Both the position numbers and the translations under genes were made by a program. 64,000 bases of DNA, taken from the NCBI RefSeq assembly GCF_018991925.1, contig NW_024737068.1, positions 3,807,910 through 3,871,909 of the forward strand, in the 5' to 3' direction. Below, piece after piece: positions 1 to 10,478 of the stretch. How positions within the stretch are numbered: position 1 is the stretch's first letter; each line of letters starts with the position of its first letter. Below the pieces are notes generated by a model. The model searched no databases. It was not told the origin of the DNA and saw only the letters and a program-made list of their open reading frames with translations. This DNA comes from Homarus americanus (lineage: Eukaryota; Arthropoda; Malacostraca; Decapoda; Nephropidae).

Positions 1-654
1 AGCTCTCATCGGCTCTACAACTACTGTCTCTACACCGCAAGTTAGACACCCGAGAGCAGCTCTGCTACTCTAAGCAGACAGCCGCTCCTCTTCCTGCCCC
101 AAGCACCACTTCCTACCGACCCCAACACACCTGTCCTGCCTCAGACGCCGCCCCCGGCCCAGCAGTACCCCCTGCCGCTCCTCCTGACGCGGCCCCTGCT
201 CCTGACGCGGACCCACACACCCCTCTTTTCTCCCTCAGGTACCCCCTGCTACTTTCCTGTGCCCTGCTGCTGTCGTGGACCCTGATGCTGTCGTGGACCC
301 TGCTGCTGTCATGCACCCTGCTGCTGTCATGGACACTCTTCCTAACGCAGCCCCTGCTCCTGACCCAGACCCACACACCCCAGCAGGCGCTTCTGAGGAC
401 TCTATACCTACCGCGAGGGAAGCACAACATTCATCGCCTCCACAACCCTCCTTCTCCCTCTTTTCTCCCACAGATCTCGTGTATCTAGAAAGAGCTGTCC
501 CCCCTAGCGGTCGACTCATCCACGCCGTCCCGCCTAGCGTCCGGCTCATCCACATGTCTCACATGTGGCATGCACTGTCCGTTCTGCCTCACATGTGGCA
601 CGCTACCCTGCCAACCTCCAGCCTCCCGCCACGCCAGGAGGGGAAGGGGAGTAT
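1..654 (+). mobile_element. 3' internal end of an LTR retrotransposon (truncated by window edge)
   Basis: This stretch ends in a polypurine tract (637-651) directly before an LTR beginning TGTAGTGG, the expected arrangement at the 3' end of an LTR retrotransposon. It carries proline/alanine-rich coding sequence: one frame is open from the left edge to about 488, and a second frame (275-694) repeats the same Ala-Pro-Asp-Pro-His motif, so part of the tail looks duplicated with a frameshift. Short tandem units at 270-345 (repeated 'ctgctgtcNtgga') and a repeated 'RLIH' motif near 510-555 add low complexity. No catalytic domain is visible, so the family cannot be assigned. Confidence 0.5.
637..651 (+). 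other. Polypurine tract
   Basis: Uninterrupted purines (aggaggggaagggga type) three bases before the LTR start at 655. This is the plus-strand primer site expected for an LTR retrotransposon and fixes the orientation as plus. Confidence 0.6.
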
Positions 655-1007
655 TGTAGTGGATTCCTCCCCTACAAGCACCGTTTGCCGCTGAGTAGCC
701 GAACCTTCCCGAATTCCCCAGCCTACGCCTCCAGCGCCACCTGACGGAGCGGGGGTCAACTATCAACCCACGCCTACCCCCGCCTTATAAGACCTGACAA
801 TGCTGTGACCAGCCTCTTCCTACCTACTGCCACCAGCAAGCAACACCACCTCCTCCGCGCCAGCCTGGCGGCTCCCGCTCTCGCCCGCGACCTTGGCATC
901 CCTCAAACTGCGTGTCCTCACTCTGGGCACCCTCACCAGCTCTCTCCACTCAACGCTTGTTACCACGCTGCCTACCCAGCAACAAGCTGCATTGTACATC
1001 CAATACA
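655..1007 (+). mobile_element. 3' LTR (TGTAGTGG family)
   Basis: Begins TGTAGTGG followed by a CTCCCCTACAA-like block, the same opening seen in the solo LTRs at 17217-17879 and 59352-58818 (minus). A TATA-like 'cttataaga' lies near 783. The right end is uncertain (between about 1007 and 1018) because no 5' LTR or target duplication can be checked in this window. Confidence 0.55.
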
Positions 1008-1353
1008 ATATGTATGCAGTGAGTGTCATGGTCACGTTGACTGCTGATCTATTTAACTAATGATTCTTATTAAACTCCACGCCCGCAAAACATGAGTGAG
1101 TTCGCGACCCCTAGAAGGAGCGTGTTTACCCTCGCGACCCCTCCCAGTAAGTCCCCGCCTTTGTGAAGACAGTTATCAATACGTTGTTTATTCCACTTTC
1201 TCCTGGGAAGCTCAATCTTGAATTAGTCTGTGTAAATCAACCCAAGTAATTCGCCAGACCTTTGTCAACTGAGGGTCATCTTTGAATGAGTAACAGTTAG
1301 TTTGTTTGTGATTATTGTCATTGCGTGAGTAGCGATCACTGGCAACTCAGGGG

Positions 1354-1360
1354 TATATAA
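1354..1360 (+). promoter_or_regulatory. TATA box of alpha LTR copy A
   Basis: TATATAA lies 30 bp upstream of the first direct repeat (1384-1412), so transcription would be expected to start at about the first base of that repeat. The same spacing is seen in copies at 8456, 18134 and 45201 (minus). Confidence 0.6.
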
Positions 1361-1383
1361 ACTCAAGATGGCCAGGGAGAGCG

Positions 1384-1618
1384 TCCCCTGACGCTGCCCC
1401 GTTTGTCCCCAGGTATGTTCTGTGTTCCCTAGCCATTCAGTTAATTCAGTCAATTGTAGTGAATATCAGTGTTCACCAGTGTTCATGATTTAACAGTTGA
1501 ATTGTCATTCACCCAGTGTAGAAGTAATATAACGTAAATACGTCTGTCGTCTAGACAAGAGAGTTTGTTGGTGTTGTCATGTTTCTCAGTCCCCTGACGC
1601 TGCCCCGTTTGTCTCCAG
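1384..1618 (+). repeat. Direct-repeat pair of alpha copy A
   Basis: A 29-bp segment (tcccctgacgctgccccg...ccag) occurs at 1384-1412 and 1590-1618 with one mismatch. The 177-bp spacer starts GTATGT and ends CAG, like an intron. The pair differs in sequence from the pairs of other alpha copies. Confidence 0.75.
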
Positions 1619-2415
1619 ATCCCATTGTGATGCTTGAATCGCTCTACCATCCAACAACGGCCTCGGATGTAGTAGATGGCCAGCCGGGATCATATATGAA
1701 AAGATGGCACCGATGCGGCCTGATTAAGGTGCCCCACGGCTTCGTTGGGCCAGACCCCAGACCCGCCATGTGTCTGGCTACCCCACAATAACAAAGGTCG
1801 TGGGCCCTAGTGTTCTGCCCTGGGTTACTCCGTGGAAGTGAATGTCCAGAGAGTGTTGTAACATGTATGTTAGGGATAATTAGTTGGAAATAATTATCCC
1901 ATGTTGGGTAGTGGACCCCTGCATATACTAGTGTCAATATTTACGTATATGTTGAATAATCTACAATGAGTGCCATGTAATGTACCACCAGTAATGTTGT
2001 GAGTAAGAGTAAAGAAGAAGGTACTGAGTTTGCACTAAGCCCAGGAGGTGAGCCGGGTAATTATATGATTAATACAATATCTTTCCCCATTGATTGCATA
2101 TTAATAAACTTGTTTTTAGAGTACTTTAGGTGTATTCCTTTCTCCCACAGTATTTTACCTTTATTTCCATCCAAGTGACTTGATACCAAAATTACCATAC
2201 TCACGTGCCTAGACCCTCGACCATGCTACCAAAAGAATGTCCATGCTACCAAAGAATAGGTGACGGAACTGAGTAAGAGTAGGTACTAAGAGAAGTAAGT
2301 AAGATGAGGGAGGTGTAGAAACAGAGAGGGAACAGGCCCCCTCACATGAGCACATTGCAAGTTTCCTTTCTCCAGCCCATCCTGAGTGTGAACCAATATC
2401 TCATAACCCCACAGT

Positions 2416-2490
2416 ATCACCAAAGATGTAGAGAAAGCTTTTGACACAATCTGGCACGACGGACTAAAATACAAAACAAGCACCAATTTT
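2416..2490 (+). pseudogene. LINE reverse transcriptase scrap
   Basis: A short plus-strand reading frame encodes KDVEKAFDTIWHDGLKYK, which is the RT palm motif A region of jockey-like LINEs (compare DVAKAFNKVWLNGLAYK in the LINE at 37728). Sequence on both sides is not RT-like. It is a fragment with no function. Confidence 0.5.
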
Positions 2491-2889
2491 TACCACCCCC
2501 AAAAATCACAGTGTAATGACAACGGTCGTACACGTCAGTTATCGTAAAATCAGACGATTCATATTACGCTCAATAGCCCACAAAACATGTAGCTATGGCT
2601 TCTTTATTGAGTCTCCTACCTGATGCACCCGTTTTCTCGTCGCTTCAAGGCGCCTGAGTCCTCCGTTTTCCCATTTTCTCTGACTTCCTGAAACCAACCC
2701 TCTCTATAAAGTAAATCTGAATGTGAGAGAGAACACCATTGTTTTGAGTCAACTTATATATGTCTGATTACAGTTAAAGCATACAAGATCCTTTGTGAGT
2801 GATGTTGAAAGCTTTAACTGTCTTTATTGTTCGTAACACTTGTTAAGTAAATGAGTGTCGAGTCTGCCAGTATGAATGGCATCCGATGA

Positions 2890-3500
2890 TATTGTCCCTG
2901 GTATACTGCCTGATTCTGGGGTCACTAATTCTAAGGGGGATAACTTAACTCTATTCTCAATTTTAAAGTCGGTGCCACCAGACCCCCTCTGGACAGTATG
3001 TAGCTCGTTAGGTAGCGGGCAGAGTAAGCTAGGCATTGCGTTGGGTTTTTCATTGACCAAATCGATAGTGGGGAGAAGGGTGAAACAACAAGCATGTCTT
3101 AACTAATGTATTCCTTATAAAACATATTGCATCCCGTCAGAATACAAGAAGAGTTGGCCTTCCTCAGAAGAACAACTATGATTTTAGTTACATTGCCCAG
3201 CAATATACGTCTTACATTATTTGCGTATCATTAACATGCTCATTCCTCATAACAATCACTGACCTCCTTACCTCGGTCATTCCTTTTCACTATAACCCCA
3301 AACATATCAGACTGCACCACCTGTTAGAGTATAACATCACCTGTTACATTACAAAAAGATTTGGCCTTCCTCAAAAGAACAACTATTATTTTCATTACAC
3401 TTCTGTTAATGAGCAGATGGGATACTTCCCAGGTAATCATACCAGTACTGGTTCCACGCCTGGTATTAGGAAGTCGCTCCACGTATTGTGAGTGGTGTTG
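2890..3500 (-). repeat. Alpha-related LTR fragment, paired with 10478-11120
   Basis: The left 220 bp (tatactgcctg... to the 'ccttataaaacat' region) match the 3' end of the bounded minus-strand LTR at 44451-44680. The whole stretch is also paralogous to 10478-11120. On the minus strand it contains the purine-rich 'gggggtctggtggca' block seen in all copies. Confidence 0.55.
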
Positions 3501-3519
3501 AACGCTTCAACTGTCCTTA

Positions 3520-5160
3520 TTGTTAGTAAAACGTGTCAAGTAAGTGAGTGTCGAGTTGGCCAGCTAGAGTGTCGTATTTTATGTCGTCCGTGGGGATATC
3601 CATGAGTTTCTGATCGCGCCTGAAGTTATATCATTTTGTCGGCCCGACATCAGAGAATCTGATGTTTACAGTTTAGTTAGTGTCAGTTGCCTATTTAAGA
3701 AAGTCATTAATCTCTTGAACTATTCTGTCAACTGGTATAATCTCCAAGATCTAGCGCCTCCCCGTGAATAGCTCCTTGTTCGCCTCAGGCCTGAGCTTGC
3801 AGAATTAATGTTATCAACGTGTACAGTATATTCCACCTATTCCTGGCAAGCCCAACCTCTGATTAGATTATATGAATAGACATAGGAAATTATACTGGTC
3901 AAGAACACCAGAGTTCACAACTAAGTTTACAGTGATCCAAAATGGTAGAGAAGTTATGTTGTTGGTAAGATCGACCCTTCTTGTATGAATACGGAGGCCC
4001 AAGCTGCCCCCGGGTGCACGTATATACCTCTACACGAGGGAGAATCACGCATTCGTGACTCTTCCTCAACGTCTCTCCAGGTATGTTAACGTGTGTTCCC
4101 CGCCGCCTAGTAATTCAGTTTGACTTAGTCAATTTTGTGAATATCAGTGTTCATGTGTTAACATAGTGAATTCTGTGCCAATTAAGTCAAGTAACGTAGA
4201 GATTTAGATATCCTCTGAACCGTTGCCAGACGTATGTTTTGTATAGTTGAAGTTAGACATTTACGCATTCGTGACTCTTCCTCAACGTCTCTCCAGTGTG
4301 TTGAGCTGAATACTCATCGGCTAACGTGGGTCGGTAACCGGGTTGGACGATGCCGTTAATTCGACAGGATTAAACTGGGAAGTCCGTTTCCTGCAAATCA
4401 GGCACCAGCTCCCTGGGCGTGCGTCGGTCTACAACAGACCCCTAACAGCGATCTTCATTTGTTGTAGAGACCAGCGTTACCCTGGGGCACTCCTCACAGT
4501 TACATGGGCCTAAGTATTATTGTATCTTGTTTGGGGGATAACTAGCCGAAATATAGTATCCCAGGTTTAGTATTGAACCACTGAATGAGAGTTAAAAGTG
4601 CCATGTTGTTCCTTGCGAATTAACAGGAGGTATTGTATGTTGCGATAATTGTGGAGTTGTCCAGTGTGTTATGTATTCATCGGTAGTGACCATGAAATGA
4701 TAATCTGAGAGTATAATGATATAACCAAGAAGTGAAGAGTTAATTTGCTACTTGGTAAGGTAAGACCTGAGGGTCTTGTGATATCTGGTGTATACCCAGT
4801 ACTGAATATCATTTGGCAGAGTGATAATACCACAATTGTCGATTGAAGTAATAAGTATTTGGAGGTATTTAATGAGGTAATACGTTCTTGAAGTGTTCGA
4901 TGACTTAATAAATAAATTGCAGTTCTGTTTTGTCTGAGTGAATCTAAGATGCATCTTATCCAATCACTGTGTTAATAAATATTGAATTAGTAATCTACGA
5001 GTATCACCACTCTATCCTTTCCCACATTGGTTCTCAGAAAATAACTAACTCACGTGCCTAGAAGCTCGCTACCTGACAGTTAACTAAGATATGTTATATT
5101 CTAATAAAATCCTGGGTGGTGGCAGGTATACCGTTGTAAGTATAATAAGTGTGGTAATAA
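3520..5160 (+). repeat. Alpha-family LTR-like copy B
   Basis: Contains a hairpin-forming segment (about 3646-3670, catcag-agaat-ctgatg) shared with copies C and D, a TATATA box at 4021, a 34-bp direct repeat at 4047-4080 and 4263-4296 that is identical in both positions, and a U5-like tail with 'ttaataaat' near 4972. It ends in 'ctgggtggtggcaggta' near 5115, a possible primer-binding site (TGGTGGCAG), followed by CR1 sequence. Confidence 0.6.
4047..4296 (+). repeat. Direct-repeat pair of alpha copy B
   Basis: A 34-bp segment beginning acgcattcgtgactcttcct is present at 4047-4080 and 4263-4296 with 34/34 identity. The 182-bp spacer begins GTATGT. The repeat sequence is unlike those of copies A, C, D and E, yet the pair within B is perfect. 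Confidence 0.8.
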
Positions 5161-5287
5161 GAAAGACATGGTTTCCCAGGTTAATCCATGGTTTAGAATA
5201 TAACTAGAACAAAATAGATTTAACTGTTACCTAGTTCAAGATAAGGCCAGGCCAAGGTGCAAATATTACAAGGGAAATTACAATGGG

Positions 5288-7429
5288 ATGAGGGAAGAGA
5301 TGAGGGGTGTCAACTGGCCTGACTTATTAAGGTACAAGAACGCAGACACTACGCTGAATATCATAACTAGTAAAATGACCCATTTGATCGATAAATATAT
5401 ACCCAAGACCAAACCCAGTGCTTCTAGGAATACGAGGGGATCCCTACACATGAACCATGCGGCGGTCGACAAAATTAAGAAGAAAACCCAGAAATTCAAG
5501 ACGTGGGTTGGGTCAAACGATGAGCAAGACAGGAGGATGTATGCAAGAGCCAGAAACCAAGCAAAGATAGAGTGTAGGAGGGCTGAAAAGGAGTTCCAAA
5601 GGCTGGTTGCACGCGAGGTCAAGTCAAACCCAAAGGCGTTTTACCGCTATGCAAAGTCGAAATTGAAAACGCGAGTAGGAGTATCAGACCTGAGGCTTGA
5701 AGATGGTAGTTACGCAGATTCTGACCAGGATAAAGCTGAGGCATTGAACAGCTTCTTTTCCTCAGTGTTCACAAGAGAGGATGCAACTAACCTTCCTGCG
5801 TTTGAGGACAGACGGTTCGACACAGCACTGACCCACATTGTGTTCACAGAAGAGGGTATTAGAAATAAACTGTCCAGGCTAAAGGTCCATAAGAGTCCTG
5901 GACCTGACATGGTGCATCCTAGAGTGCTAAGGGAGCTGTGCAACGAGCTTGCAGAGCCCCTGAAGATTCTGTTTTGTAAATGCCTGGATGAACAAATGGT
6001 CCCCAGTGAATGGAAAGTGGCTTATGTGAGTCCTATCTTCAAGAAGGGCGATAGTCACTCCACGAACAACTATAGACCGGTGAGCCTGACCAGCATAATA
6101 TGTAAAGTACTTGAGAGTATTATCAGAAATGCAGCGATGGAACATCTACTACGAAACAACCTTGTAAAAGATTGCCAACACGGTTTTATGCCGGGGCGCT
6201 CTTGCTTGACACAATTGCTCAAGGTATTGGATATTTGGACCCATATTCTAGAACGGGGTGGTAATATCGACAATATTTACCTAGATTTTGCCAAGGCTTT
6301 CGACAGTGTACCCCACGAAAGGCTGAAAATCAAACTGGAAGGGTACGGAATTCGGGGAAATGTCCTAGCGTGGATAGAAGACTTTCTACATGACCGCAAG
6401 CAATGTGTGGTGATTAATGGCACGAAATCGTCATCTGTACCTGTAACAAGTGGGGTACCGCAGGGTAGTGTATTGGGCCCGCTGTTGTTTGTTTGTTTCA
6501 TAAATGATATGCCTGACGTTGTACACTCCTCCATACAAATGTTTGCCGATGACGCCAAGTTATTTCGGGAAATTAAGAACCAAACGGACTGTGTAGAGCT
6601 GCAGAAGGACCTCTGTGGGCTCCAGGAATGGTCGAAGGAATGGCTGCTGAGATTCAATGTCACGAAGTGTAAGAGGATGCACCTGGGGCGTACCAACGGT
6701 AAGGAGGCGTACCATATGTCCCAACGGGATGAAGGAAATGTACTAGTTGAGACTGTGTGTGAGAAGGACCTAGGTGTGTATGTTGACAATGAGCTGAAGT
6801 TCTCGGGCCATTGTGAGAAGAAGGTAAATCAGGCAAATAAATTATTGGGTCTTATAAGAAGGTCGTTCAGATATCTAGACGGTCCGTCCCTCGTGACGAT
6901 CTTCAGGAGTGAAGTGCTTCCCCATCTGGAGTACTGTCACCCCATCTGGTCCCCGAGATATGCTAGGGACTGTCAGTTGGTTGAAAATGTTCAAAGGAGG
7001 GCCACCAAACTGGTGCCTGCACTTCGGCACCTCAGCTACCCTGAGAGATTGGAGCGCCTGAACTTGCCTAGCTTATACTACAGACGGGCAAGGGGGGACC
7101 TAGTTGAGGTTTATAAGCATCTCAGGGGGCACTACTCAGTTGAGTGTCCTTACTTGGAGCTGGCGGACGCTCGCCCCACAAGGGGTCACAGCTCAAGATT
7201 GAAGAAGCCGCAAGTCCAGAAAACCGTGAGGGCAAACTTTTTCGGAGTGAGGGTTGTAAACTCTTGGAACAATCTACCAGAGAGTGTTGTGACGGCACCG
7301 AGTGTGAGCTCTTTCAAGAGAAGACTTGACCAACACTGGAGCGGGTTCAGGTACATTCAGGAGCCGGTGCATGCCCAGTATTTGCCAACAGTGCGTGACA
7401 GAGACGTGACCGATCGCCCGGGCGGCTAG
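5288..7429 (+). CDS. CR1-like LINE reverse transcriptase (partial ORF2)
   Basis: A 713-residue open frame encodes the RT of a CR1/jockey-group non-LTR retrotransposon, which would copy the element RNA at a nicked target. Visible motifs in order: SPGPD (about 203), NYRPVSLTS (261), QHGF..GRSC (297-305), palm motif A DFAKAFD (333-339), GVPQGSVLGPLLF (389-401), catalytic FADD (419-422) and the LINE-typical thumb and C-terminal QLVENVQRRATKLVPAL region. All catalytic aspartates are present. The endonuclease is missing and one stop (TAA 5201) lies upstream, so the element cannot move by itself even though the RT frame is intact. The frame continues upstream in the same phase to 5204. Confidence 0.85.
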   Translation: MREEMRGVNWPDLLRYKNADTTLNIITSKMTHLIDKYIPKTKPSASRNTRGSLHMNHAAVDKIKKKTQKFKTWVGSNDEQDRRMYARARNQAKIECRRAEKEFQRLVAREVKSNPKAFYRYAKSKLKTRVGVSDLRLEDGSYADSDQDKAEALNSFFSSVFTREDATNLPAFEDRRFDTALTHIVFTEEGIRNKLSRLKVHKSPGPDMVHPRVLRELCNELAEPLKILFCKCLDEQMVPSEWKVAYVSPIFKKGDSHSTNNYRPVSLTSIICKVLESIIRNAAMEHLLRNNLVKDCQHGFMPGRSCLTQLLKVLDIWTHILERGGNIDNIYLDFAKAFDSVPHERLKIKLEGYGIRGNVLAWIEDFLHDRKQCVVINGTKSSSVPVTSGVPQGSVLGPLLFVCFINDMPDVVHSSIQMFADDAKLFREIKNQTDCVELQKDLCGLQEWSKEWLLRFNVTKCKRMHLGRTNGKEAYHMSQRDEGNVLVETVCEKDLGVYVDNELKFSGHCEKKVNQANKLLGLIRRSFRYLDGPSLVTIFRSEVLPHLEYCHPIWSPRYARDCQLVENVQRRATKLVPALRHLSYPERLERLNLPSLYYRRARGDLVEVYKHLRGHYSVECPYLELADARPTRGHSSRLKKPQVQKTVRANFFGVRVVNSWNNLPESVVTAPSVSSFKRRLDQHWSGFRYIQEPVHAQYLPTVRDRDVTDRPGG

Positions 7430-7528
7430 CGAGCCGACCTTTTGGTGAAGAATATAAAGGAAAAGAGACGTGACCGATCGCCCAAGCGGCTAACAAGCCG
7501 ATCAGTGGCGAAGAGGATAAAAGTAAAA
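7401..7528 (+). repeat. 64-bp tandem repeat at CR1 3' end
   Basis: Two adjacent copies of a unit starting gagacgtgaccgatcgccc (7401 and 7465, period 64) overlap the end of the RT ORF. A third, separate copy sits at about 41750-41815 in the spacer of the large palindrome. Short 3'-terminal tandem repeats are usual in CR1/L2-type LINEs. Confidence 0.7.
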
Positions 7529-7860
7529 GTAAAAATATATGAAAGAGATTATAATATATGAAAGGAAATGAAAAGAAAGAACAAGGACTTGGAAAATATA
7601 AGCAGAGAAGCATAAGAGTTACTTATGTAAGAATATATAAGAATATAAGGTACATAGAGATAAAGAACATAAGAATATAAGCAAGAATATATAAGAATAA
7701 GTATATATAAAGAATTGAAGAAGGATAGCTATATAAAACAGGATACTCATTGGAAAGAATGCTACAAAGAACATATAAGTATATGAATAAACAAGAAGAC
7801 TAACAGAAAAGAATATCTGGATGGTAAATTATAAAAAGAGAAAACTCGGCCCGTTACACC
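7529..7860. other. A-rich non-coding stretch
   Basis: Purine/AT-rich sequence with many 'agaatata' and 'tataag' words and no gene. A diverged copy occurs at 9570-9745 (shared 'tataaaacaggatac' block) after alpha copy C, where the CR1 RT is missing. Confidence 0.5.
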
Positions 7861-8030
7861 CGTACCTGGGTACAATTCATCAAGTAATTCATAAACATTC
7901 AGTAGGTGAGTTATCCTTTATCAATGTTTCCCGTTTTCTGAGATTCTACAAGCGCGGTGGATTTGATTGTTATGTAGCGTAATATGAATTAAAGGGGGTT
8001 TTTAGGAATGACATTGATGTGCGCAGTACA
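7861..8030 (-). repeat. Alpha LTR 5' start fragment
   Basis: On the minus strand this begins TGTACTGCGCACATCA at 8030, the same start as the bounded LTRs at 45529 and 48577, and continues through the 'cgcttgtagaatctca' block. It is followed on the plus side directly by copy C, so two alpha pieces are head to head. Confidence 0.55.
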
Positions 8031-8455
8031 ATGGGGATAACCATGAATTTTTTAGTACTACTGAAATTCGATCATTTTGATGCCCAAACATCAGAGAATC
8101 TGATGTTTGTAGTTTAGTTAGTGTCAGTTGTCTATTCAAGAAAGCCATTAATCTCCTGAAAGAACATGTCAAACTTCTTATCTCCAAGATCTCAACCTAT
8201 ACCCATAGAGGGTCCGTGTCTAGAAATTCGCTTATGTTGGGAGAACTAGTGTTAACAGCGTGTGTAATTCCACTTTTTCCTGGCAAGCTCAATCTCTGAT
8301 TAGATTATATAAATAGACTTAAGAAATTCACCTGACCCATGGCATTGTTTTTCATAGTTAAATGTACAACGACCGAGTTGAATGTAATTTCTGTCATTGC
8401 GTGATTAGCCTTTCTGGCATGTGTTCCGCACAGACCTGAGTTGCCAGTTAGCCAT

Positions 8456-8462
8456 ATATAAG
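8456..8462 (+). promoter_or_regulatory. TATA box of alpha copy C
   Basis: TATATAA exactly 30 bp before the first 30-bp direct repeat, matching the spacing in copies A, D and E. Confidence 0.6.
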
Positions 8463-8485
8463 CTCGTGCACGGAGGAGCGTCACA

Positions 8486-8707
8486 TCTCTGACGCTTCTC
8501 CGTCGCTATCTCAGGTACGTGTACGGTTATCCATCCGCCGTATAAAGTCAGTTTAACTCAGTGAATTTTGTGAATATCAGTGTTCATGCTGTAACAGTGA
8601 AATTGTTATTTATCCAGTGAAAGAATTAATGTAACGTAACTAGACGAAAGATTGTTTGTGATTGAGTTATTCTTCAGATCTCTGACGCTTCTCCATCATT
8701 ATCTCAG
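8486..8707 (+). repeat. Direct-repeat pair of alpha copy C
   Basis: 30-bp repeats at 8486-8515 and 8678-8707 (atctctgacgcttctcc...tctcag). The 162-bp spacer begins GTACGT and ends TTCAG, again intron-like. Confidence 0.75.
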
Positions 8708-9504
8708 GCACAGTGTGTGTGTTAGCTGAATACCCGACAGTCACCGAGGACCGATAGCTGCATACCAGTTGGCTGTATTGGAAGATGTCGTTAATTTGGC
8801 AGGATTAATCTGTGCGAGTCCGCCCCCTGGGAAGTAGGCCTGAACTCCCTTGCAGTGTATCGGACTCCAAACGACCTTAACAGCGTTTTTCGTTTGTTGT
8901 GGTGAAGCCAGTGTGACACCCTGGGGCACTCCTTACAGTTATATGGGCCAAAGTATTATTGTTGTACAGTATATGATTGGGGATATTTATCAGAAGTATG
9001 GTTATCCCATGTTGAGTTGTGAACCCATAAATATTAATAGTATCAGTAAATATGTTGTGTGAGTTGAGTATATCAATTGAGGGAAAAGTGCCATGTTGTT
9101 CATTCCGAACTAACGTGATGTTATAAATGATAAGTTAATTTGGGATATTGTCAAGTGTGTCGGTACCATCTGTAGTGACATTGAAATAATATAATGATTG
9201 TTTAATGATGTAATAAGTAATTGAAGATCTATTTTATGAATGGTAAAGTAAGACCTAAGTGGTCCAGTCTGGTCTGCGTGTACTTGATTAACATCTTGTT
9301 CACTCCTTATGTTAATAAATATTGAATTAGTAAACTACGAGTATCACCGCTCTATTCCTTCTACCCGTTGGTTCTCAGAAAATAACTATTGTAACTCACG
9401 TGCCTAGAAGCTCACTAGCACGCTACCTAACAGTTCACTAAGATATGTTATATTCTAATAAAAGTCTGGGTGGTGGCAGGATACCGTTGTAAGTATAATA
9501 AGTG

Positions 9505-9570
9505 TTATAGTAAGAATGACATGGTTTCCCAGATTAATCCATGGTTTAGAATATAACTAGAAAATATACT
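9505..9570 (+). pseudogene. CR1 5'-junction remnant after copy C
   Basis: The sequence 'gacatggtttcccag...' and the following PWFRI-coding segment repeat the start of the CR1 at 5168, then break into A-rich sequence like that found after the complete CR1. This looks like copy B plus CR1 with the RT deleted. Confidence 0.55.
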
Positions 9571-9874
9571 TGAGAGAAATTAAGGACATGAAATTTAGAC
9601 AATACAATAATATATATTAAAGAAGAAATGAAGTAAAGAAAAGAATACTGACTTAGAGGATATGAGCAAGAAAATAAGTATATAAGTATTGCAGAGAAAT
9701 ATAAAACAGGATACTTATTAAAAAGAATAAGTATATGAAATTGTAGTAAAGGGAAACACCCCGAACCCCCCTTACAACAGCAGCTCCTGTGCAAGACAGG
9801 AAATTAATTCAGTTTGTGCTGTGCTGACCCAGTTATTCAGTCTTTGCATGTTTGACACTATCATTTTATTTTCC
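9571..9874. other. AT-rich non-coding stretch
   Basis: A-rich sequence related to 7529-7860, then unique sequence. I see no gene or bounded element here. Confidence 0.4.
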
Positions 9875-10375
9875 TCATATATTACACATGCACAACCCGA
9901 TTATCTGTGTTAGCACAGATCCACAAGCAAAACCATAACATTCACTTAATCTAATACTCTGAAGATAGCTGTCAATAGTTTCTAGTGTTAAACATCTCAC
10001 CACTTTGGTATTTAACATTTGTTTACCACTAACAGTTGTGTAATTAATAGGAACTGATACATTCAGTTTTAAGAGATCAATGACACTCTTACGAAACCAC
10101 GCCCCATAGAGAGTCTTTTGTGAAAGGTTGGTGAGATCATCAGGATTACTTAGAATAATCAACCCAGTTGGAGATGTAGTTTGGGGACAATTGTTCTTCA
10201 AGTTTTTGACACAAAACATGGTATTAAGTTGAGCTATCCTCTCAAATAGAGAGAGTAACCCGAGTTATTTCCTTATGTTTTCAATTCTGGTAGGTTTTGG
10301 GCATCCTAGAATGATGTGTATGGATTTATTTTGTAATACCTCTAGGCTGTTTATTTCTTTAAAAGGAATAGTTAC
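9875..10375 (-). pseudogene. C-terminal fragment of a LINE reverse transcriptase
   Basis: Minus-strand frame reading LEVLQNKSIHIILGCPKPTRIENI, then a TAA stop, then LGLLSLFERIAQLNTMF and about 110 further residues ending at 9875. The QN-K-ILGCPKPTRI-N motif is the region after the RT thumb in jockey-like LINEs. RT palm motifs are absent. One nonsense codon and the 5' truncation make it a dead fragment. Confidence 0.55.
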
Positions 10376-10382
10376 AAATGCC

Positions 10383-10478
10383 TGCAATTGCCTAGCTTAT
10401 ATTACAGACGGGCAAGAGGGGACCTAATTGAGTTGTATAAACATCTCAAAGAGCACTACTTAGTCGAGTGTCCTTACC
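10383..10478 (+). pseudogene. CR1 fragment
   Basis: Encodes LPSLYYRRARGDLIELYKHL, nearly identical to residues just before the C-terminus of the CR1 RT at 7060-7155. It is cut precisely where the alpha fragment 'ggtatactgcccg' begins, so an LTR-like sequence joins it there. Confidence 0.7.

Larger units (their letters stand above)
1118..2230 (+). repeat. Alpha-family LTR-like copy A
   Basis: From about 1118 this matches the reverse complement of the bounded LTR at 44451-45529, including a TATA box, two copies of a 29-bp direct repeat and a U5-like tail with a polyadenylation-type 'ttaataaac' near 2102. No target duplication or intact edge is visible, so it is called a partial LTR copy. Confidence 0.6.
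5168..7528 (+). mobile_element. CR1-like LINE, 5'-truncated
   Basis: The LINE sequence starts near 5168 inside the endonuclease-RT linker (MVSQVNPWFRI then a TAA stop at 5201-5203) and runs through RT to a 3' end made of about two copies of a 64-bp tandem repeat. The apurinic endonuclease domain is absent, so this copy is 5'-truncated. The same LINE start follows alpha copy C at about 9505, so the alpha/CR1 junction was duplicated as a unit. Confidence 0.75.
8031..9500 (+). repeat. Alpha-family LTR-like copy C
   Basis: Has the hairpin segment at about 8090-8112 (aaacatcag-agaat-ctgatgttt), a TATATAA box at 8456-8462, the direct repeats at 8486-8515 and 8678-8707 (27/30 identical), a polyadenylation-type 'ttaataaat' near 9313 and the 'gggtggtggcagg' possible primer-binding site near 9468. 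It closely parallels copy B over its length. Confidence 0.6.

Noticed and set aside
4748..4963. 71-codon minus frame in alpha copy B
   Set aside because: The matching region of copy C does not keep the frame, so it is chance.
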